A DNA stretch of 64,000 nt, from assembly GCA_963974485.1 (NCBI GenBank), contig CAXBBS010000001.1:310001-374000 (forward strand). Reading direction: 5' to 3'. The DNA is from JAALKW01 sp963974485. GTDB lineage: Bacteria; Pseudomonadota; Gammaproteobacteria; Legionellales; Legionellaceae. Every line of letters starts with the position of its first letter. Position 1 is the first letter of the stretch. Shown in pieces: positions 18,805-27,248 of this stretch. Both the position numbers and the translations under genes were made by a program. The notes beneath the pieces are model-generated. The model saw only the letters and a program-made list of their open reading frames with translations, did no database searches and was not told the origin of the DNA.

Positions 18805-20076
18805 ATGACTCATAAAACCATACTCAAGCACTTGCTATGTATTCTTGCACTTTTATCCTTCACTGCTCTCGCTGAAGCAGCAAGTCCTGTCTGGACATTC
18901 ACCCCTCTGACGCCAACAACCGTAACGCCACCCGCGACGGTACAATATCGCGTTACTAACCAATCACCCAAGCCCCATACCCTCGTGTTATCGCCCACAG
19001 AAGGCGTCACACAAGTCACAACCACCGGCAATTGCTCAGACGCATTTACGCTCACCTTAAGTAATCCATCGTGCATACTTACGTTGAATATTTCAGAAAA
19101 GGCATCCAATTCAACACGTCATAGCGCACCTACGGTTTGTGAACAAGGCCCCAATGGACAAGCCAGTTCATTCCAGTGCTATCGCCCTAGTCCCGCCGAT
19201 ATCATTCAAATCATTCCGCAAACACGCCAACAGATGGCTTACGTGCCCAACTATGGTAATAACACACTCTCTATTTGTCCTGTAGAAACCAATGGGGATT
19301 TAGGTGTATGCAGCGTAACGGATGGCAATGGAACCATTTTCGATCCCTTTGCTGCCGCAATAAATACTTCCGGTACGTTTATCTATATTGTCAACTTTGG
19401 AAACTGGACACTTTCAACTTGCCCCATTCACACTGATGGCATGCTAGGTACGTGTACTGTATCCAACGGCGATGGAGCCTTTAGTGCCCCTTCGACCATA
19501 AGTATTAACCCAGACAGTACGTATGCTTATATCAATAATATAGGCGGTCAAAACTTATCTATATGTCCGCTGAATACCGATGGCTCGCTCGGCACCTGCC
19601 AAAATTATAGTAATTTAGGTAATACCGGCTCAACATTTAATATAACAGGCTCCCTTATCTATAGGCTGGGTACTAGCTCACTCGAGTACTGTACATTAAA
19701 TCCCGACGGCTCTTTAGCAACATGCACGCCATCAGGAAGTGGTATAGTCAATGCCTTTGGTATTAGTCTGAATGCGAGCAATGCGTTTGTATATATAGCG
19801 AACCGTACAGATGAAGATATTTTTATATGTCCACTTAATCCTGATGGCTCTCTTGGAGCATGTGTTATTGATGATGCGGGCGGGACGCTAAATTTTTCTC
19901 AAGGTCGTGTCGGTCTTTTTATGACAAGCAGCACAGATTACGGTTATATACCCAACCGGGGGAACAATACCGTATCCATCTGCTCAATCTTAGATAACGG
20001 CTCACTTAATGCCTGTCATGCGGTTAATGACAGCACCTTTGACGAGCCGGCAGGTGTGGCTTTGTTTCCTGTTTAA
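18805..20076 (+). CDS. Secreted six-repeat propeller-like protein with paired cysteines
   Basis: 423 residues with a signal peptide (cleavage near AEA, residue 25). After an N-terminal domain of about 120 residues come six repeats of roughly 45 residues. Each has a core C-x10-C of the form CPxxxDGSLGxC, starting near residue 160. The repeats resemble YVTN/lactonase-type beta-propeller blades, but the regular cysteine pair inside each blade is unusual and suggests one disulfide per blade in the periplasm or outside. It follows the SPOR/barrel gene by 10 bases and may share its transcript. No enzyme function can be assigned. Confidence 0.72.
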   Translation: MTHKTILKHLLCILALLSFTALAEAASPVWTFTPLTPTTVTPPATVQYRVTNQSPKPHTLVLSPTEGVTQVTTTGNCSDAFTLTLSNPSCILTLNISEKASNSTRHSAPTVCEQGPNGQASSFQCYRPSPADIIQIIPQTRQQMAYVPNYGNNTLSICPVETNGDLGVCSVTDGNGTIFDPFAAAINTSGTFIYIVNFGNWTLSTCPIHTDGMLGTCTVSNGDGAFSAPSTISINPDSTYAYINNIGGQNLSICPLNTDGSLGTCQNYSNLGNTGSTFNITGSLIYRLGTSSLEYCTLNPDGSLATCTPSGSGIVNAFGISLNASNAFVYIANRTDEDIFICPLNPDGSLGACVIDDAGGTLNFSQGRVGLFMTSSTDYGYIPNRGNNTVSICSILDNGSLNACHAVNDSTFDEPAGVALFPV

Positions 20077-20084
20077 TTATTTCT

Positions 20085-20705
20085 TTAAGCCTCGTCGTCG
20101 ATAACATCCGTGCCTTGATACCATGCTGAAAGAACCTGCATGAGCTCATCTAATCCTTGGCGCTTAAGTGACGAAAAAGTTTGTGCACTAAACAAATCTG
20201 GGTACGCACTGTAATATTTACGGACTTGCGCAAGCGTATTTTGCGCTTTACTTCGACCAATTTTATCCGATTTCGTCAACAAAACATGAATAGGTAAGCC
20301 GCGATCGAGCGCCCAATCCACCATGGATAAATCCAACGGCATGAGTGGATGACGAATATCCATCATCACCACTAAACCACGTAAACTTTGTCGTACATCA
20401 AAATAATGCGCCAAATGCTTCTGCCATTCGTCTTGCATCGCCTTCGACACTTTGGCATAGCCATAACCCGGCAAGTCAATTAACCGATACGCTTCGTCAT
20501 TAAGAACAAAACAATTCATTAAGCGCGTTCGTCCGGGTGTTTTACTGACTTTAGCTAACTGTTTAATACCGGTTAGACAATTGATGGCACTCGATTTTCC
20601 GGCATTTGAGCGTCCGGCAAAGGCAACTTCCGCCCCAATATCTTTCGGAAGCTGATCAACACGGGCGGAGCTTTTTAAAAAAGTGGCTTGGGCATAAGGA
20701 ATCAT
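20085..20705 (-). CDS. engB: EngB/YsxC ribosome-biogenesis GTPase
   Basis: 206 residues, typical length. G1 motif GRSNAGKSS near 31-39, G3 DLPGYG near 78-83 and G4 TKSD near 141-144. The family binds GTP and assists large-subunit ribosome assembly and cell division in the cytoplasm; it is usually essential. It is convergent with the propeller gene, with 8 bases between stops. Confidence 0.95.
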   Translation of the reverse strand: MIPYAQATFLKSSARVDQLPKDIGAEVAFAGRSNAGKSSAINCLTGIKQLAKVSKTPGRTRLMNCFVLNDEAYRLIDLPGYGYAKVSKAMQDEWQKHLAHYFDVRQSLRGLVVMMDIRHPLMPLDLSMVDWALDRGLPIHVLLTKSDKIGRSKAQNTLAQVRKYYSAYPDLFSAQTFSSLKRQGLDELMQVLSAWYQGTDVIDDEA

Positions 20706-20730
20706 GAAAAACTTACCTTGCTGTCATGCA

Positions 20731-21066
20731 TTAATGAATAATTTCAGAGAGTCCGTCCAAAACACGGGTTAACTCATAATCGGTAATACGGCCCAGTTTT
20801 TTGCCAAGACGCGCCGTCGATAACGTCCTAATTTGGCTCATTTTAACCCATGCTAATTTTTGTGCAACTTTATCTTGCAATGCAAGCACCAGTGGAAAAC
20901 CTGCTTTTTGCTTTTGGCTCGTCAATGCCACCGCAATTACGGTCCCAGATTTTTCATTGAACACATCATGACTAATGACAAGTACGGGTCGCCGTCCGGC
21001 TTGTTCATGGCCCTGTGTTGGGTTCAAGTCAGCCCAGATAATATCGCCCCTTAAAATTCTGGCCAT
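20731..21066 (-). CDS. mazF: MazF/PemK-type mRNA interferase toxin
   Basis: 111 residues with the MazF signatures RGDIIWADLNPTQGHEQAGRRPVLVIS at the N-terminus (conserved Arg and Gly residues of the active site) and the S/T QxRT-type segment KMSQIRTLS. These toxins cut mRNA. The gene overlaps the upstream antitoxin gene by 16 bases, as expected for a type II module with the antitoxin translated first. All catalytic elements appear present. Confidence 0.9.
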   Translation of the reverse strand: MARILRGDIIWADLNPTQGHEQAGRRPVLVISHDVFNEKSGTVIAVALTSQKQKAGFPLVLALQDKVAQKLAWVKMSQIRTLSTARLGKKLGRITDYELTRVLDGLSEIIH

Positions 21067-21293
21067 GCATCAACATCCTCATCCAAACCTTCATCAGCTA
21101 ATTGCTGTTCAAAAACCACATCTAATTGTGAACATGCTTTCGCTAGGCTCTCATGCTCACTAAGATCAACAATTTTACGAACCGCTACCTGAATTGCCTG
21201 ACTTCGCGTCTTAAATTCTTTGTTTAAAACCAACCGATCTAATTTTTGCAAAAGTTCATGATCCATCGAAATAGCAATTTTATCCGCATGCAT
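21051..21293 (-). CDS. Ribbon-helix-helix antitoxin paired with MazF
   Basis: 80 residues. The N-terminal half (about 5-45) reads as a CopG-type ribbon-helix-helix DNA-binding fold; the acidic C-terminus (DEGLDEDVDAWPEF) would bind and mask the toxin. The ATG at 21293 follows GGAGG by 7 bases. Partnering an RHH protein rather than a MazE AbrB-fold protein with MazF is known but less usual. It probably represses its own promoter. Confidence 0.85.
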   Translation of the reverse strand: MHADKIAISMDHELLQKLDRLVLNKEFKTRSQAIQVAVRKIVDLSEHESLAKACSQLDVVFEQQLADEGLDEDVDAWPEF

Positions 21294-21315
21294 AAAGCAT
21301 CCCTCCCCATCTCTT

Positions 21316-21345
21316 AAGTATTACTTTTTTCATACTTGCAGTATA
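21316..21345 (-). promoter_or_regulatory. Promoter and candidate operator of the mazF module
   Basis: On the minus strand a -10 box TATACT (21345-21340) lies 18 bases from a TTGTGT-like -35. Just downstream an inverted repeat AAGTAT (21316-21321) / ATACTT (21332-21337) lies between the -10 and the ribosome site, the usual place for a ribbon-helix-helix autoregulator. Inferred from sequence only. Confidence 0.5.
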
Positions 21346-21428
21346 GCAAACCTTTCCATAAAAACACAAACTGGCCTTGCCGCTCAAAATAATGTACGAT
21401 CGCCCGTCAAATTGCCTCGAGAAAAATC

Positions 21429-22040
21429 ATGAGATCCATCTGGGCTTCACTACTATTATTATTGCTATCATGCTCAGGACACACCATGGGAAGCAATGCC
21501 GTGGGCCGCGCTGCAACCGCACCCTGCGCCACCTGCCACGGTCAAGACGGACGCAGCCTAAACCCAGCATGGCCGAACCTTGCCGGTCAGCGTGCTGATT
21601 ATTTAGTTAAACAACTCCATGATTTAAAAAATAATCGTTCTCGACACGTCGATAGCTCCATGGCCCCGTTTATTCAAACATTAACCGATGAAGACATTCA
21701 AAATATCGCTGAGTTTTATTCAAATAAACCACGGCCACCCGGAACACATCGGCTTCGACGAAAAAATACACGCGGCGAAGAAATTTACCGCCAAGGCGAC
21801 GCAAAACAACATCTTATGGCCTGCGTCACCTGCCACGGCGTGAACGCCCAAGGCAATGGCCTACCAGGCTTTCCATCGCTTGCAGGGCAACACCTGAGCT
21901 ACACCATCCACCAACTTGAAGCCTTTAAGAGCAACGACCGACAAAACGATCCAGGGCACACCATGTCCATGGTAACAGTAGCCATGACTCCTGAAGATAT
22001 GTATGCTATTGCGTATTACCTCGCAAGCTTGCCCCAATAA
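21429..22040 (+). CDS. Di-haem cytochrome c (c4-like)
   Basis: 203 residues with an N-terminal signal peptide (hydrophobic LLLLLLS core) and two haem-binding CxxCH motifs: CATCH near residue 34 and CVTCH near 134. Two haem domains of about 95 residues each match the cytochrome c4 family, a periplasmic or membrane-attached electron carrier to terminal oxidases. A cysteine (residue 15) in the LLSCSG context could also be a lipidation site. In many gammaproteobacteria c4 lies next to engB, as it does here, divergent and separated by the mazF module. Confidence 0.9.
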   Translation: MRSIWASLLLLLLSCSGHTMGSNAVGRAATAPCATCHGQDGRSLNPAWPNLAGQRADYLVKQLHDLKNNRSRHVDSSMAPFIQTLTDEDIQNIAEFYSNKPRPPGTHRLRRKNTRGEEIYRQGDAKQHLMACVTCHGVNAQGNGLPGFPSLAGQHLSYTIHQLEAFKSNDRQNDPGHTMSMVTVAMTPEDMYAIAYYLASLPQ

Positions 22041-22120
22041 GCTATCAATAGGCTATATAGATATAAATGTGCCAATAGCATACAATATGACACGTTGTTG
22101 ATTTTATTACAGAGAGTGTC

Positions 22121-22957
22121 GTGAATTTATCATCCGCGAGGCAAAAATTAAAGCAAATTAACTTTTATGCATCCGACGCAAGACCGTTTAATTACACAAG
22201 CACTGCCCTCATTTTTTTAGATATCGCCAAAGATGCTGTCGATACGTTTAAGCCTTATAAAACTCAACAACACCGAGCGCGCGACCTAGAGCAGTTTTAT
22301 GCTGGCCTAAAACATGCATTAAAAGCCGTTGTATTTATGCTTATCAGCGCGCTATGGCTCATCGTCGGTTTAAGTTATTTCATCGTCGCGCCAATATTGA
22401 GCACCATTAAATACTTAAGCAGAATCCCAGACGAAGACTCCGTATCAGTAACACTATTGAGCGAAATAACTAACGCGTATTTAGACTCGATTCAAATGAT
22501 AAACGCTTCGATAGAAACCTGCGTCGGTTCGTTAGCACAAACACTACGCGGCATAACACAAATGATCACAGCACCGTTAACACTCCTTCGCATACCACTC
22601 CGTGATTATTTATTTCAAGAACGACCTGAACAAAAATTTCAAGATCGCAAAAGCATACAACGATTACTCGCAGAAGCCGACAGCATCATGGCGACCGCTC
22701 AAAGTAATCCCGATGCTACCGCTCATATGCACCCTATTCTGGAGGAGCTCTACCGTAAGAGCTACAACCAACAGGAGCACAAGAAGCATGCAACTTATGA
22801 AAATAAGCCTATTCGTGTATGTGCTGGGCGTCCTCCGCGCAATCAAAGCCCGCTGAAAGCCCCTTATTTTTTTGAGCATGCGCGAACAACGGGCCCTATA
22901 CCATCAAATGAAATCGCCTCAATCCAAGAGCGTTTAAACGAATTTAGAATACCCTAA
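22121..22957 (+). CDS. Orphan membrane-associated protein
   Basis: 278 residues from a GTG at 22121 with a purine-rich AGAGAG upstream. Not recognised. A strong hydrophobic hairpin at about 65-95 is followed by a mostly helical region with a second weaker hydrophobic stretch (about 140-160) and a polar tail after 170. There is no signal peptide, so it would be an inner-membrane protein or a secreted effector that inserts into a target membrane. It is convergent with parC, stops 9 bases apart. A short overlapping frame at 22602-22856 is a shadow. Confidence 0.6.
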   Translation: MNLSSARQKLKQINFYASDARPFNYTSTALIFLDIAKDAVDTFKPYKTQQHRARDLEQFYAGLKHALKAVVFMLISALWLIVGLSYFIVAPILSTIKYLSRIPDEDSVSVTLLSEITNAYLDSIQMINASIETCVGSLAQTLRGITQMITAPLTLLRIPLRDYLFQERPEQKFQDRKSIQRLLAEADSIMATAQSNPDATAHMHPILEELYRKSYNQQEHKKHATYENKPIRVCAGRPPRNQSPLKAPYFFEHARTTGPIPSNEIASIQERLNEFRIP

Positions 22958-22965
22958 TAAAACAC

Positions 22966-25185
22966 CTAGCCCTCACCCACACTCAATCCTGAAACTTGTC
23001 GTAAGCCTCGCGGCAATAATAAGCCTCGTCTTCCACGTGTACCCATATACACCTTCCAATCCGCAGGCTTTAAAGTAAAGTGACGCTTACCAGCCAGTAC
23101 CGTCAATGAATCATCTGCGCTAATCACTTGAATATCTGCGATTTTTTCCTCTCCTGGCAACTGCATGAGCTTATTCCCTTTGCCTCGTAATAATTCAGGT
23201 AGATCCGCCAAAGAAAAAATAAGTAAATGCCCTGTATTGCTCACGCACACGACATGCTCAGCCGCTTTATTGGTGATTAACCGCGTGACGACGTTCGCAT
23301 CCGATGCAAGCTTCAAACACGTGCGGCCGTTGCGGTTTTTAACATACAAATCCGAAATTTGTGTAACAAAACCATACCCTGCATCACTGGCGAGAATAAT
23401 TTTTTGCTGAGGCTCACCGGTCAATAATGCCGTAAAGGTTGCACCGTCCGATGGGTTTAATTTTCCGGTCAGTGGCTCACCTTGCCCACGTGCCGACGGC
23501 AACGTATGCCCAGGCAGGCTATATGCACGGCCTTCGCTGTCTAAAAATATAATTTGCTGATTGGTACGTGCCGACGTTTGTGCCTTAAAGCTGTCTCCTG
23601 CTTTATAGTTCAATGCCGTACCGTCGGCATCAAATCCTTTGGCTGCACGAATCCAGCCTTTTTCCGATAACACCACAGTAATAGGCTCGTTCGGCAAGAT
23701 ATCCGTTTCTTTCAGTGCTTGAGACTCATCACGCACCACAATCGGTGCACGACGTGCATCGCCAAATTTATCACGATCCGCAATCATTTCGTTTTTAATT
23801 AACGTACGTAAACGTCGATCACTTCCTAAAAGCTGCTGTAATTTATCGCGCTCCAAGACCAGCTCGTCACGCTCGGCTTTTAACTTACTTTCTTCAAGTT
23901 TAGCTAATTGCCGTAATTTTATTTCTAAGATCGAATCCGCTTGGCGTTCGCTCAGGTCAAAGCGGGTCATCAACGCGGGTTTAGGCTCATCCGCCTCTCG
24001 AATAATCGCGATGACTTCATCTAAATTCAAATACGCAACCAATAAACCTTCGAGCACATGCAAGCGATCAAGCACTTGAGCAAGCCGATGTTCGAGACGT
24101 TTCGTCACGGTTGCAATACGAAACACCAGCCACTCGTTTAATATAGTTAATAAATTTTTAACCCGCGGCATGCCGTCCAGGCCAATCATATTAAAATTAA
24201 CGCGGTAGCTTCGTTCCAAATCCGTGGTTGCGAACAAATGCGACATCAAACCATGCAAATCCACACGATTTGAGCGTGGAATAATCACCAGCCGGGTCGG
24301 GTGCTCATGGTCTGACTCGTCACGCAAATCATCCACCATCGGTAATTTTTTCTGTTGCATTTGAGCGGCAATTTGCTCAATAATTTTATTACCCGAGACT
24401 TGGTAAGGCAAATCAGTGATCACCACTTGATGATCTTCAATCTTATACACCGCACGCATTTTAACCGAGCCCGTGCCTTCGGAATAAAGCTTATGAAGTG
24501 CCGCTTTAGGCGTAATAATTTCAGCGTGCGTAGGGAAATCTGGGCCTTCAATAATTTCTAAAATATCATCCAGTGACGCTTTCGGTGTATCCAATAAGTG
24601 AATGCAAGCATTGGCTACTTCAACTAAATTATGCGGTATAATATCCGATGACATACCGACAGCAATCCCCGTCGCGCCGTTTAAAAGTACGTTTGGAAGT
24701 CGTGCAGGAAGCAACGCCGGTTCTTTTAGCGTCGCATCAAAGTTATCTAACCAATCGACCGTACCTTGCCGTAATTCAGCCAATAGAACATCCGCATAAG
24801 GTGATAACCGTGCTTCGGTATATCGCATGGCCGCAAACGACTTAGGATCATCAGGTGAACCCCAGTTCCCTTGACCATCCACAAACGGGTATCTATACGA
24901 AAACGGTTGAGCCATGAGTACCATCGCTTCATAACACGCCGTATCACCATGCGGATGAAACTTACCTAAAACATCCCCGACTGTTCGTGCCGATTTTTTA
25001 TGTTTAGATGCCGCTTTCAAACCCAATTCAGACATCGCATAAATAATACGCCGTTGCACCGGCTTAAACCCATCCGCAAGATGAGGTAAGGCTCGATCTA
25101 AAATCACATACATCGAATAATCCAAGTACGCTTTTTCAGTAAAATCAGTGAGGGGCTTTTGCTCGGTCGTCATCGGTATCGTCAT
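22966..25185 (-). CDS. parC: DNA topoisomerase IV subunit A
   Basis: 739 residues, the ParC length. It carries the winged-helix/tower core with the catalytic tyrosine in AMRYTEARL (about residue 123) and the C-terminal domain of propeller-like repeats. ParC and ParE decatenate daughter chromosomes. The quinolone-determining stretch reads HPHGDTACYEAM, with Thr where E. coli has Ser80, most likely natural variation. No parE is adjacent. The ATG at 25185 gives MTIPMTTEQ; a second in-frame ATG 4 codons on is possible. Confidence 0.96.
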   Translation of the reverse strand: MTIPMTTEQKPLTDFTEKAYLDYSMYVILDRALPHLADGFKPVQRRIIYAMSELGLKAASKHKKSARTVGDVLGKFHPHGDTACYEAMVLMAQPFSYRYPFVDGQGNWGSPDDPKSFAAMRYTEARLSPYADVLLAELRQGTVDWLDNFDATLKEPALLPARLPNVLLNGATGIAVGMSSDIIPHNLVEVANACIHLLDTPKASLDDILEIIEGPDFPTHAEIITPKAALHKLYSEGTGSVKMRAVYKIEDHQVVITDLPYQVSGNKIIEQIAAQMQQKKLPMVDDLRDESDHEHPTRLVIIPRSNRVDLHGLMSHLFATTDLERSYRVNFNMIGLDGMPRVKNLLTILNEWLVFRIATVTKRLEHRLAQVLDRLHVLEGLLVAYLNLDEVIAIIREADEPKPALMTRFDLSERQADSILEIKLRQLAKLEESKLKAERDELVLERDKLQQLLGSDRRLRTLIKNEMIADRDKFGDARRAPIVVRDESQALKETDILPNEPITVVLSEKGWIRAAKGFDADGTALNYKAGDSFKAQTSARTNQQIIFLDSEGRAYSLPGHTLPSARGQGEPLTGKLNPSDGATFTALLTGEPQQKIILASDAGYGFVTQISDLYVKNRNGRTCLKLASDANVVTRLITNKAAEHVVCVSNTGHLLIFSLADLPELLRGKGNKLMQLPGEEKIADIQVISADDSLTVLAGKRHFTLKPADWKVYMGTRGRRGLLLPRGLRQVSGLSVGEG

Positions 25186-25388
25186 AAAGGCTCAGGTTGG
25201 CTGCAAGAAATAGGCATGAGCCTAGTGTAAACGTTGTAGCTCTTCAATCCAATACGACCGGATTAATTGAACGTATGATTAAAATCAAAATTAAAAATAA
25301 ACTTTATTAAATAATAAATAAATTAAATTGATTTAATTATAAATATAAGTGATAATTATGTCTTGATTATTTAAAGCAAGAGGTGTTC

Positions 25389-25751
25389 ATGAGTAAAATA
25401 ATAACTAAATGTCCTTCGTGTGACAGTTCGAAATTACACGTTACGCAAATTGAATGTGCGACATGCGCAACAAAATTTTCAGGTCAGTTTACCGTTCCTG
25501 CGCTGCTGAAGCTTTCAGAAGAAGACTTACAGTTTGTCTGTAGCTTCGTAAAATGCTCCGGCAGTCTCAAAGAAATGGCCAAGATCCAAGATATTTCTTA
25601 TCCAACGTTAAGAAACCGCCTCAACATACTGATTGAAAACATGAATAATTTAGAAATAAAACACCGGGATTCAAAAGCGGAGATTCTGGAGCTGGTTGAA
25701 AGCGGGACGATCACCGCACAAGAAGCGGCTGTAATGTTAAACAAATTATGA
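25389..25751 (+). CDS. DUF2089 zinc-ribbon/HTH protein
   Basis: 120 residues from the ATG at 25389, just after AAGAGGTG; an earlier GTG at 25383 overlaps the ribosome site and is not the start. Two CxxC-type pairs at the N-terminus (CPSC and CATC) form a zinc ribbon, followed by a helical HTH-like segment (TLRNRLNILIENM). The family is thought to be regulatory and is often encoded beside a small membrane protein, as here with the Yip1-like gene 41 bases downstream. The upstream 120 bases are very AT-rich and probably hold the promoter. Confidence 0.85.
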   Translation: MSKIITKCPSCDSSKLHVTQIECATCATKFSGQFTVPALLKLSEEDLQFVCSFVKCSGSLKEMAKIQDISYPTLRNRLNILIENMNNLEIKHRDSKAEILELVESGTITAQEAAVMLNKL

Positions 25752-25792
25752 TTTAAGCTAAAATTTATTAAATTAACCAAAAGGCACTCAAC

Positions 25793-26497
25793 ATGACAAT
25801 GCACAAAAACCAAGAGCAACTCACCAACATGCTCAAAGCAAATAAAATTTCACAAGAAGATTATGATATCTTGCTTGGCGCCATGGATAAAAAGTCTTTT
25901 TTTTCAAGCAATAACCTTTCGTTGCTGGTTAATCCCTTTCAAAAAATAGCCGGTATTAAAGCACTGCTTTTTGGCTTGCTTATTATGCTGACGGTGAGCG
26001 TTTTAAGTGCTATCGGGAATGGTTCACTTTCCATCTCAAGAGCGGGCTTTGTACAGCATCAAACAACGTTTCCTGGCTTCTTTTTACTTACCTGCCAGTT
26101 TTTGGCCTTCTGGTTTATATTTTCCTTGGGCTTTGCGCTAACAGCCAAACTTTTCCGGAAAAAAATACGCTTGATTGATTTTTTTGGAACCATCGGATTT
26201 GCCTATTATCCGTCCATTTTCTCCGCAGCAATTACGGCGATTACACAAAGTGTCAACCCAAGCTTTTTAGCATCACTTAAGGATATGGCGACACAAACAC
26301 CTCCTCTTTTTTCACCGAGTATTATCGCCTATATAATCCTGGTCATGATATTTCAAGTCTGGCAAATCGCCACACTGTTTTATGCATTTAAAGAATCGTC
26401 TGGGCTCACAAGCAAAAAGCTAGGCTGGGGATTTGCGGTGACGTATCTCCTGGTAAACCTCATCGGAAGTCAACTTATCACACGCTTGATTGCTTAG
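25793..26497 (+). CDS. Yip1-like integral membrane protein
   Basis: 234 residues with a hydrophilic N-terminus of about 45 residues and five hydrophobic segments (about 58-75, 95-118, 140-160, 180-200 and 212-230), the Yip1-domain layout. The N-terminus contains a short SHOCT-like segment (ANKISQEDYDILLGAM) also seen in membrane-linked stress proteins. It likely forms a two-gene unit with the DUF2089 regulator upstream. The function in bacteria is unknown. Confidence 0.7.
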   Translation: MTMHKNQEQLTNMLKANKISQEDYDILLGAMDKKSFFSSNNLSLLVNPFQKIAGIKALLFGLLIMLTVSVLSAIGNGSLSISRAGFVQHQTTFPGFFLLTCQFLAFWFIFSLGFALTAKLFRKKIRLIDFFGTIGFAYYPSIFSAAITAITQSVNPSFLASLKDMATQTPPLFSPSIIAYIILVMIFQVWQIATLFYAFKESSGLTSKKLGWGFAVTYLLVNLIGSQLITRLIA

Positions 26498-26522
26498 TGC
26501 CTGATGCATATCTAACTGCAAC

Positions 26523-26562
26523 GGCCTGCGCGCGATGAGCAGCAACTCAACACGCGCAGGCC
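26523..26562. repeat. 10-bp perfect inverted repeat with 20-base loop
   Basis: GGCCTGCGCG at 26523-26532 is mirrored by CGCGCAGGCC at 26553-26562, in the gap between the Yip1-like gene and yafQ, which converge. The GC-rich stem stands out from its AT-rich surroundings. No T-run follows on either side, so it is not a textbook terminator, although a bidirectional one is possible. Confidence 0.7.
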
Positions 26563-26573
26563 ATGCAGATCGC

Positions 26574-26858
26574 TTATTTAAACAGCTCAGAATGAGAGCC
26601 TGTCCTTGCTAACCTCAGTAACTGTATACAGTCTCCTTTAATGACTTTATAAATTAGCAACCAGTCAGGCGTTATATGACACTCTCGATAACCACACCAG
26701 TTACCGGTGAGGTTATGATCTTTATGTTTTTGTGGTAGTGGCTGTTCAACTTGCAGTTTCTCAACAATGGAATCTAAAAGCTCTTTGTCTTTATGTTGCT
26801 TATTAATTTTTTTTAAATCACGTTTAAATTGTGTGGCTAATTCTAACTCAAGCATCAT
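26574..26858 (-). CDS. yafQ: YafQ-type mRNA endonuclease toxin (RelE superfamily)
   Basis: 94 residues ending in SELFK. The YafQ pattern is clear: FKRDLKK near the N-terminus, HNLTGNWCGYRECHITPDWLLIY in the middle with the catalytic His and Asp, and LLRLARTGSHSELF at the C-terminus. YafQ cuts mRNA in the ribosome. The start overlaps the end of the antitoxin gene by 11 bases. The key residues look intact, so the module is probably active. Confidence 0.9.
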   Translation of the reverse strand: MMLELELATQFKRDLKKINKQHKDKELLDSIVEKLQVEQPLPQKHKDHNLTGNWCGYRECHITPDWLLIYKVIKGDCIQLLRLARTGSHSELFK

Positions 26859-27108
26859 CTAACGAGTTCCAAACGTCTTCCATTGTTTTGTATCGCTCAC
26901 CCTTACCAGATTCAAGCATATCCATTGCATCTCGGGTGTCTTTATTCGGTATTTTCACATCAAATGGAAGCCCATTTTGCAAGCAAACTTGACTATAAAA
27001 AATTCTTATTGCTTCCGCAGTGGACAAACCAACTTTATGTAAGATTTTTTCAGCTTGCATTTTTAAAGCAGGCTCAATGCGAGCATTAATTGTTGCCGCC
27101 TTATTCAT
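26848..27108 (-). CDS. dinJ: DinJ/RelB-type antitoxin
   Basis: 86 residues from the ATG at 27108, which has GGAG 7 bases upstream; an ATG two codons earlier (27114) abuts the ribosome site and is unlikely. The N-terminus is a ribbon-helix-helix domain (INARIEPALKMQAEKILHKVGLSTAEAIRIFY), the DinJ hallmark, and the C-terminus is the acidic toxin-binding arm. Together with YafQ it forms a classic dinJ-yafQ module, autoregulated at the repeats upstream. Confidence 0.9.
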   Translation of the reverse strand: MNKAATINARIEPALKMQAEKILHKVGLSTAEAIRIFYSQVCLQNGLPFDVKIPNKDTRDAMDMLESGKGERYKTMEDVWNSLDDA

Positions 27109-27123
27109 AACCATACTCCAACT

Positions 27124-27162
27124 TATTGTATATACTTATATTGTATAACAAATGCGTTACAA
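27124..27162 (-). promoter_or_regulatory. Promoter and operator repeats of the dinJ-yafQ module
   Basis: On the minus strand, TTGTAA (27162-27157), 16 bases, then TATAAG (27140-27135) make a sigma70-like promoter. A 9-base direct repeat TATTGTATA (plus-strand sense) at 27124-27132 and 27139-27147, period 15, overlaps the -10 region. Such repeats fit binding of two ribbon-helix-helix dimers. Inferred from sequence. Confidence 0.6.
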
Positions 27163-27248
27163 ATGCAATTTTCCCTACGTGCAGGTGAAGATAATAGTAT
27201 GGACCCTGCCACGTTAATCAGGCTTCGTAATGAGCCAAAAAAGAGCCA

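Noticed and set aside
22966..25185. Thr in place of Ser80 in ParC as a resistance mutation
   Set aside because: Thr is a common natural residue at this site; one position cannot show resistance.
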